Part shown: one piece after another, positions 59,342 through 64,000 of the stretch
How the letters are laid out: each line of letters starts with the position of its first letter
Numbering within the stretch: position 1 is the first letter of the stretch
Assembly (NCBI GenBank): GCA_937874185.1
Contig: CALNAK010000021.1
Span: 438,007-502,006, forward strand
Source: an uncultured Lactobacillus sp.
GTDB taxonomy: Bacteria; Bacillota; Bacilli; Lactobacillales; Lactobacillaceae
Direction of reading: 5' to 3'
Length of the DNA stretch: 64,000 nucleotides
The notes under the pieces: generated by a model
What the model was told of the DNA's origin: nothing
Seen by the model: only the letters and a program-made list of their open reading frames with translations
Databases searched by the model: none
Position numbers and translations under genes: made by a program

Positions 59342-61177
59342 TTAATCCTTTTTATAGAAATCTGCTATTCCCATTCTTGTATATAAATCTTCATTCATAT
59401 TGTTTTTTCTTTGTAATAGAGCATCCATATCTCTTTTTATTTGTAAATTTTGAATTTCGTAATCATGCAATATTTTCTTTTGCTCATCCAGCGATAGCCG
59501 TGGTATTTGATAAGTTTCTAGCATCTTAATTGGAATCTGACGGACAGTCGTTCCCATTGCTATATCATCCAATTCGGCATTTCCTATCGGGCTCTCAATA
59601 AATAATTTGATAAATTCTGGTAAATATAATTTTTGATTAACCCTAATACGAACCAAATTACTATTAATCAATGTCTTATCTTTCACATTATCATTAACTT
59701 TAATCATTTTATTATTCTCACCACGTACCGCAATGACAATATCATCTGGACGCAATTCATAATTATCAACTTTCGCCCTCTCGTCAACATTACCTCGAAC
59801 CATCCTGTCGTAGCTAATCCCCTCGTTGCTTATATCGGATATTTTGACGATGTTATAAATACCATCAGGAGTTTCATTCTTAGCCGTTATATTATAGCCA
59901 CGATTCAATTTAGCCACTTTGGATAACTCAATATTGTTGCCTTGATAAAAATCGCCAATTTTGATTTTATATTTCTCACCATCGAAGTTATAAATCTGAT
60001 TCTTAATATATTTTCCAACTGACATTGAATCAGGATTAATATCTTTTCTAGCAACTACTGATGAATATCCGTCAATCTTTTTAAATGACTTGGTTGTGTC
60101 AACAATCTTATCAATTCCATTCAGAGAAACTTCATCCAATTTTTTACCCTGAACAATATCTGACATTGGAACATTAATAAAGACAATTTTATTTTTCTTC
60201 TCAATCGGTTTATTATGATTAAAAATCAAGATTGCCGTCGGGATACTTGTACTTGAGAAAATTCTTCCAGGTAAAGAAATAATTGCTTCAAACAAATCAT
60301 CTTTTAATATATTTTGACGTATAGTTTTCTCAGATCCACCTCGGAAAAGAACCCCTTGTGGCATAACCACTAATGATCTACCTGTATCTTCCTTAGCTGA
60401 ATTAATTGCATTCATGATGAAGGCCCAATCAGCTCGGGAGCTTGGAATATTTCCAAACGAATAACGATTATAATCATCTTCTAAGCCTTTATCTAAATGT
60501 GCATTAACACCAAATGGCGGAATACTTAAAACAACATCAAATCGTTCCAAATGGCCATCTTTGACGTATCTAGGGCTGCTTAAAGTATCTCCTAAATAAA
60601 TAGAGGCGTTTTTTGCAGAATTTATTTCAATTAATATCTGTGAAATGGCAAAGTTAAGTGTATTTATTTCCTGTCCTGCTACAATCTGATTAGGATTATT
60701 TTGGAGAATTGTTAATAATGTTCCGCCAATTCCAGAGCTTGGATCCAGAACTGTGTCATCTGATTTGATATTGGCTAATTTAATCAATAACTCATTAAGG
60801 AAATCAGGGGTCGCTGATTCGCTGTACATTTTACCAAATTGATTTCCTTGAGCTATTATTATTTTTGTAATGTCCTTATAGTCACTTATATTAAAAATTA
60901 TTTTAAATACTGCATCGAGATTCTCTTTTGGAACAATCTTTTCAATATCTTCTAAATTATCAAATATCAATTTAAGATTATCTTTATTAGAATCATTCTG
61001 AATTGCATCCATGTAAAGTTTGCTTATCTTAGCATGACCGATAGAATATTTTTTCCTATCACCATTATATTTAAACGCTATATAGGCAATTGCCGAGGTT
61101 AAGACCATACTTCTCTTATCATCAAGGTATATTTTTAATTGCTTAGTAATCCTTCGTAGTGCTCTAATAGTATCCAT
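59342..61177 (-). CDS. Type I-like DNA methyltransferase (HsdM) fused to a specificity (HsdS) half-domain; motif IV degenerate
   Basis: 611 residues. Helical N-terminus to about 110; then the SAM domain with SATPDFLNELL and LDPSSGIGGTLL (motif I, Asp145). Motif IV, normally N-P-P-F, reads SIPPFG (218-223): the catalytic Asn is Ile219. From about 405 follows a target-recognition domain of HsdS type (ELSKVAKLNRGYNITAKN, then GTTVRQIPIKMLETYQIPRL). No HsdR nuclease gene is nearby, and no PD-(D/E)xK motif is present. It probably binds a specific DNA sequence without methylating it. First gene of an operon with a sigma factor; AGGAGA precedes the ATG. Confidence 0.8.
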   Translation of the reverse strand: MDTIRALRRITKQLKIYLDDKRSMVLTSAIAYIAFKYNGDRKKYSIGHAKISKLYMDAIQNDSNKDNLKLIFDNLEDIEKIVPKENLDAVFKIIFNISDYKDITKIIIAQGNQFGKMYSESATPDFLNELLIKLANIKSDDTVLDPSSGIGGTLLTILQNNPNQIVAGQEINTLNFAISQILIEINSAKNASIYLGDTLSSPRYVKDGHLERFDVVLSIPPFGVNAHLDKGLEDDYNRYSFGNIPSSRADWAFIMNAINSAKEDTGRSLVVMPQGVLFRGGSEKTIRQNILKDDLFEAIISLPGRIFSSTSIPTAILIFNHNKPIEKKNKIVFINVPMSDIVQGKKLDEVSLNGIDKIVDTTKSFKKIDGYSSVVARKDINPDSMSVGKYIKNQIYNFDGEKYKIKIGDFYQGNNIELSKVAKLNRGYNITAKNETPDGIYNIVKISDISNEGISYDRMVRGNVDERAKVDNYELRPDDIVIAVRGENNKMIKVNDNVKDKTLINSNLVRIRVNQKLYLPEFIKLFIESPIGNAELDDIAMGTTVRQIPIKMLETYQIPRLSLDEQKKILHDYEIQNLQIKRDMDALLQRKNNMNEDLYTRMGIADFYKKD

Positions 61178-61191
61178 TTTAATCTCCTATT

Positions 61192-61218
61192 TAAGTTAGT
61201 ATTAACAATACTAACTTA
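61192..61218. promoter_or_regulatory. 27-bp palindrome TAAGTTAGTATT-AAC-AATACTAACTTA
   Basis: Perfect 12-bp arms ending 15 bases upstream of the methyltransferase-like start, next to its ribosome site. Could be an operator for autoregulation or an RNA hairpin. A short GAAG-AGAAA-CTTC hairpin plus T7 (61249-61229) precedes it on the minus strand. Confidence 0.55.
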
Positions 61219-61361
61219 CGTTTTAGATAAAAAAACGAAGTTTCTCTTCATCTCTTATTAAAACACTTATTAAATATATTTCAATGATTTTGTGAAGTAT
61301 ATTTAATACTCTTTTTTAAAAGCCTATTGTATCAATAGTTAATGAACTCTATTATGCAAAC

Positions 61362-61402
61362 AAAAAAAGTTCCGAAAATTGAATTAACAATATTCGGAAC
61401 CT
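61362..61402 (-). terminator. Terminator of the tRNA operon
   Basis: GGTTCCGAA ... TTCGGAAC then TTTTTTT on the minus strand, 26 bases past tRNA-Leu(CAA). Confidence 0.85.
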
Positions 61403-61427
61403 ATATAATTTATCTTTAAAACTGTAA

Positions 61428-61512
61428 TACCGGTGATCGGGGTCGAACCGATACTCCTTATACAGGAACGGGATTTTGAATCCCGCGCGTCTGCCAATTC
61501 CGCCACACCGGC
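61428..61512 (-). tRNA. tRNA-Leu (anticodon CAA)
   Basis: Class II tRNA; acceptor GCCGGTG/CACCGGT with a G-T first pair, anticodon loop TTCAAAA, long variable arm. CCA not encoded. Last tRNA of the operon. Confidence 0.95.
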
Positions 61513-61546
61513 ATGATATTACATTGAATACTTAGGCTTTCACCAA

Positions 61547-61617
<71 letters not shown>

Positions 61618-61639
61618 ATCATTTTTTGCCCAAACCCAA

Positions 61640-61711
61640 CTGGGTTAGCTGGATTCGAACCAGCGCATGATGGAGTCAAAGTCCATTGCCTTACCGCTTG
61701 GCTATAACCCA
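61640..61711 (-). tRNA. tRNA-Gln (anticodon TTG)
   Basis: Acceptor TGGGTTA/TAACCCA fully paired, discriminator G. Confidence 0.95.
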
Positions 61712-61720
61712 ATAAAAAAA

Positions 61721-61795
61721 GGGCGGTATGTGGGAATCGAACCCACGTGTGTCGGTACCACAAACCGATGTGTTAACCACTTCACCAATACCGCC
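61721..61795 (-). tRNA. tRNA-His (anticodon GTG)
   Basis: Acceptor GGCGGTA/TACCGCC, discriminator C. The extra 5' G of tRNA-His may be the first G of an eight-pair stem. Confidence 0.93.
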
Positions 61796-61816
61796 ATAAT
61801 AATAAAAAGGTAGAAA

Positions 61817-61887
61817 CAGGGATAGTAGGAATTGAACCCACACTGATGGTTTTGGAGACCATAGTTCTACCTTTAAACTATATCCCT
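61817..61887 (-). tRNA. tRNA-Trp (anticodon CCA)
   Basis: Acceptor AGGGATA/TATCCCT fully paired, discriminator G. Confidence 0.95.
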
Positions 61888-61895
61888 AAAATAAA

Positions 61896-61978
61896 TGGAA
61901 GGGAGTGGATTCGAACCACCGAACCCGAAGGAGCGGATTTACAGTCCGCCGCGTTTAGCCAGACTTCGCTACCCCACC
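61896..61978 (-). tRNA. tRNA-Tyr (anticodon GTA)
   Basis: Class II with long variable arm. The acceptor GGTGGGG/CCCTTCC has a T3-T70 mismatch and a G4-T69 wobble. Confidence 0.9.
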
Positions 61979-61983
61979 ATAAA

Positions 61984-62056
61984 TGGCGCGGGACGGAATC
62001 GAACCGCCGACACATGCAGCTTCAATGCATTGCTCTACCAACTGAGCTACCGAGCC
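61984..62056 (-). tRNA. tRNA-Phe (anticodon GAA)
   Basis: Acceptor GGCTCGG/CCGCGCC has a T4-C69 mismatch; otherwise typical. Confidence 0.92.
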
Positions 62057-62061
62057 ATTAA

Positions 62062-62135
62062 CGGTCCCTGCGGGAATCGAACCCGCGATCTCCTGCGTGA
62101 CAGGCAGGCGTCCTAACCAACTAGACCAAGGAACC
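62062..62135 (-). tRNA. tRNA-Asp (anticodon GTC), copy 1
   Basis: Acceptor GGTTCCT/AGGGACC (one T-G wobble), discriminator G. Identical to 62785-62858. Confidence 0.95.
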
Positions 62136-62153
62136 AATTAATTACAAAACAAA

Positions 62154-62227
<74 letters not shown>

Positions 62228-62261
62228 ATAATAAGAAATTAAATCTATACTACACATTTAA

Positions 62262-62351
62262 AGGAGGATGTGGGATTCGAACCCACGCGCCGCTTTCGCG
62301 ACCTGACGGTTTTCAAGACCGTTCCCTTAAGCCGGACTTGGGTAATCCTCC
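62262..62351 (-). tRNA. tRNA-Ser (anticodon TGA)
   Basis: Class II; acceptor GGAGGAT/ATCCTCC. Discriminator reads U where G is usual for Ser. Confidence 0.93.
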
Positions 62352-62400
62352 ATGGCTTAAAATGTTGAAACTATATTACTATATTGATGCTAAGCATCAA

Positions 62401-62472
62401 TGACCCGTACGAGATTTGAACTCATGTTACCGCCGTGAAAGGGCGGTGTCTTAACCACTTGACCAACGGGTC
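62401..62472 (-). tRNA. tRNA-Glu (anticodon TTC)
   Basis: Acceptor GACCCGT/ACGGGTC, discriminator A. Confidence 0.95.
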
Positions 62473-62483
62473 ATATAAAAGAA

Positions 62484-62571
62484 CGGAGAAGGAGGGATTT
62501 GAACCCTCGCGCCGCGTAAACGACCTACACCCTTAGCAGGGGCGCCTCTTCAGCCACTTGAGTACTTCTCC
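62484..62571 (-). tRNA. tRNA-Ser (anticodon GCT)
   Basis: Class II; acceptor GGAGAAG/CTTCTCC, discriminator G. Confidence 0.95.
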
Positions 62572-62579
62572 AGACATAG

Positions 62580-62654
<75 letters not shown>

Positions 62655-62660
62655 ATATAA

Positions 62661-62731
62661 AGCGGGTAACGAGAATCGAACTCGCGACAACAGCTTGGAA
62701 GGCTGTGGTTTTACCACTAAACTACACCCGC
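62661..62731 (-). tRNA. tRNA-Gly (anticodon TCC)
   Basis: Acceptor GCGGGTG/TACCCGC with a G-T last pair, discriminator U. Confidence 0.95.
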
Positions 62732-62784
62732 ATAATACCTTGCGACTACTTCTATCTATTAACAGATCTATGACAATCCATTAA

Positions 62785-62858
62785 CGGTCCCTGCGGGAAT
62801 CGAACCCGCGATCTCCTGCGTGACAGGCAGGCGTCCTAACCAACTAGACCAAGGAACC
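62785..62858 (-). tRNA. tRNA-Asp (anticodon GTC), copy 2
   Basis: Identical to the copy at 62062-62135. Confidence 0.95.
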
Positions 62859-62876
62859 AATTAATTACAAAACAAA

Positions 62877-62950
<74 letters not shown>

Positions 62951-62983
62951 ATAATAAGAAATGTTAGGTCCATTATTAATAGA

Positions 62984-63057
62984 TGGACCTTGTAGGACTC
63001 GAACCTACGACCGAGCGGTTATGAGCCGCCTGCTCTAACCAACTGAGCTAAAGGTCC
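62984..63057 (-). tRNA. tRNA-Ile2 (anticodon CAT, lysidine type)
   Basis: CAT anticodon but acceptor GGACCTT/AAGGTCC and body like the lysidine-modified tRNA-Ile of bacilli; the next tRNA is the elongator Met. Automated callers may label it Met. Confidence 0.8.
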
Positions 63058-63064
63058 GGAATAA

Positions 63065-63138
63065 TAGCGGCGGAGGGGATCGAACCCCCGACCTCCCGGG
63101 TATGAACCGGACGCTCTAGCCAGCTGAGCTACACCGCC
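63065..63138 (-). tRNA. Elongator tRNA-Met (anticodon CAT)
   Basis: Acceptor GGCGGTG/CGCCGCT with G-T and T-G wobbles, as in the bacillar elongator tRNA-Met; discriminator A. Confidence 0.88.
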
Positions 63139-63173
63139 AAAAATGTTACTTGACTAAACAACTTACGTTGCTA

Positions 63174-63247
63174 TCGGGAAGACAGGATTCGAACCTGCGA
63201 CCCCCTGGTCCCAAACCAGGTGCTCTACCAAGCTGAGCTACTTCCCG
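63174..63247 (-). tRNA. tRNA-Pro (anticodon TGG)
   Basis: Acceptor CGGGAAG/CTTCCCG, discriminator A. Confidence 0.95.
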
Positions 63248-63281
63248 AAAATTGCTTACAATTGCTTATAAGCAACAAAAA

Positions 63282-63355
63282 TGCACCCAGTAGGAGTCGA
63301 ACCTACAACCTTCTGATTCGTAGTCAGACACTCTATCCAATTGCGCTATAGGTGC
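63282..63355 (-). tRNA. tRNA-Arg (anticodon ACG)
   Basis: Acceptor GCACCTA/TGGGTGC with one T-G wobble, discriminator A. The first anticodon base would be edited to inosine by TadA. Confidence 0.95.
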
Positions 63356-63368
63356 ATATTCATTATAG

Positions 63369-63454
63369 TGCCGAGGACCGGAATCGAACCGGTACGGTAA
63401 TTACTTACCGCAGGATTTTAAGTCCTGTGCGTCTGCCAGTTCCGCCACCCCGGC
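63369..63454 (-). tRNA. tRNA-Leu (anticodon TAA)
   Basis: Class II; acceptor GCCGGGG/CCTCGGC with one G-T pair, discriminator A. Confidence 0.95.
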
Positions 63455-63468
63455 GTTACTATAATGAA

Positions 63469-63540
63469 AGCGGAAGACGGGATTCGAACCCGCGACCCCC
63501 ACCATGGCAAGGTGATGTTCTACCACTGAACTACTTCCGC
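63469..63540 (-). tRNA. tRNA-Gly (anticodon GCC)
   Basis: Acceptor GCGGAAG/CTTCCGC, discriminator U. Confidence 0.95.
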
Positions 63541-63544
63541 ATTA

Positions 63545-63617
63545 TGCCGACTAGAGGATTCGAACCTCCGACCCCCTGTTTACAAGACAGGTGCTCTGCC
63601 AACTGAGCTAAGTCGGC
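63545..63617 (-). tRNA. tRNA-Thr (anticodon TGT)
   Basis: Acceptor GCCGACT/AGTCGGC, discriminator A. Confidence 0.95.
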
Positions 63618-63678
63618 ATAAATACGATACTTTCATATTTTACTAAATGATTCTCAATATTGCAACAACAATATTGAA

Positions 63679-63761
63679 TACGGGTGAAAGGACTTGAACC
63701 TTCATGTCCACTGGACACTAGAACCTAAATCTAGCGCGTCTGCCAATTCCGCCACACCCGC
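63679..63761 (-). tRNA. tRNA-Leu (anticodon TAG)
   Basis: Class II; acceptor GCGGGTG/CACCCGT, discriminator A. Confidence 0.95.
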
Positions 63762-63784
63762 ATGGTGTGTATATATGTTGCAAA

Positions 63785-63857
63785 TGAGCCGTGACAGGTT
63801 CGAACTGTCGACCCTCTGATTAAAAGTCAGATGCTCTACCAACTGAGCTAACGGCTC
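63785..63857 (-). tRNA. tRNA-Lys (anticodon TTT)
   Basis: Acceptor GAGCCGT/ACGGCTC, discriminator A. Confidence 0.95.
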
Positions 63858-63865
63858 ATGATGAA

Positions 63866-63938
63866 TGGAGGATACAGGGATCGAACCTGTGACCTCCTGC
63901 TTGTAAGGCAGATGCTCTCCCAGCTGAGCTAATCCTCC
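63866..63938 (-). tRNA. tRNA-Val (anticodon TAC)
   Basis: Acceptor GGAGGAT/ATCCTCC, discriminator A. First tRNA after the 5S gene. Confidence 0.95.
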
Positions 63939-63952
63939 ATCATGATGAAACA

Positions 63953-64000
63953 GCGTAGCGACTATCTATCCTCGCGGGTAGTTTCCCACCAACTACTTTC
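63953..64000 (-). rRNA. 5S ribosomal RNA, 3' end only
   Basis: On the minus strand GAAAGTAGTTGGTGGG ... CGCGAGGATAG ... GTCGCTACGC matches the 3' part of lactobacillar 5S rRNA (GTAGTTGG stem, GCGAGGATAGGA). The window ends inside the gene, so the tRNA cluster is the distal part of an rRNA operon. Confidence 0.85.

Noticed and set aside
59342..61177. Active type I or type IIG restriction-modification system
   Set aside because: No HsdR gene or nuclease domain is present and the methyltransferase motif IV lacks its Asn.

Overview
The window is AT-rich, low-GC Gram-positive DNA. It carries a complete comGA-comGG competence operon followed by ytxK and ackA, a bifunctional AdhE, an oleate hydratase, a sortase-anchored surface protein, cre and Rex operators, and a long tRNA operon attached to a 5S rRNA. 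This combination fits a member of the Lactobacillaceae; a Companilactobacillus-like lactobacillus is my best guess, which is inference and not proven by any single sequence here.

Layout. 1-6.3 kb is a mix of small genes: a GNAT fragment, a Gdx/SugE-type SMR exporter behind a structured leader, a secreted glycerophosphodiesterase, a DUF3781 protein, an Atg22-like MFS permease and several hypotheticals. 6.4-24 kb is a beta-glucoside island: a LysR regulator with an EIIBCA PTS and a 6-phospho-beta-glucosidase, a lipoprotein, a second EIIBCA plus glucosidase under an AraC-type regulator fused to a GH39-like domain, and an orphan EIIC with a glucosidase and a ROK kinase divergent from an RpiR regulator. 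A fourth glucosidase stands alone. Cre sites sit in front of three of these units. 24.2-31.3 kb holds fermentation and lipid-detoxification genes (adhE, ohyA, ackA) and ytxK. 31.3-35.7 kb is comG and yebC. 35.8-39.4 kb is a large leucine-rich-repeat cell-wall protein.

39.7-56.8 kb is mostly core: VanZ and APC permease, glmS with NagR-like operators, the cdaA-cdaR-glmM operon (c-di-AMP and cell-wall precursor synthesis), a CPA1 antiporter, murB, exoA, an exonuclease, and ung-pta-tsaE-GNAT. 57-61.2 kb is accessory: a TetR regulator, a small exported protein, and a two-gene operon encoding a DNA methyltransferase-specificity fusion with a degenerate catalytic motif followed by a sigma-70-type factor. 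61.4-64 kb is 26 tRNA genes, all on the minus strand, ending in the 3' end of a 5S rRNA gene.

The observations I rate highest are the two diverged copies of a ~135-bp structured intergenic element (39.6 and 52.0 kb) with compensatory base changes, the methyltransferase-like/sigma-factor operon, and the AraC-GH39-like fusion regulator. No CRISPR array, insertion sequence, prophage or plasmid origin was seen.
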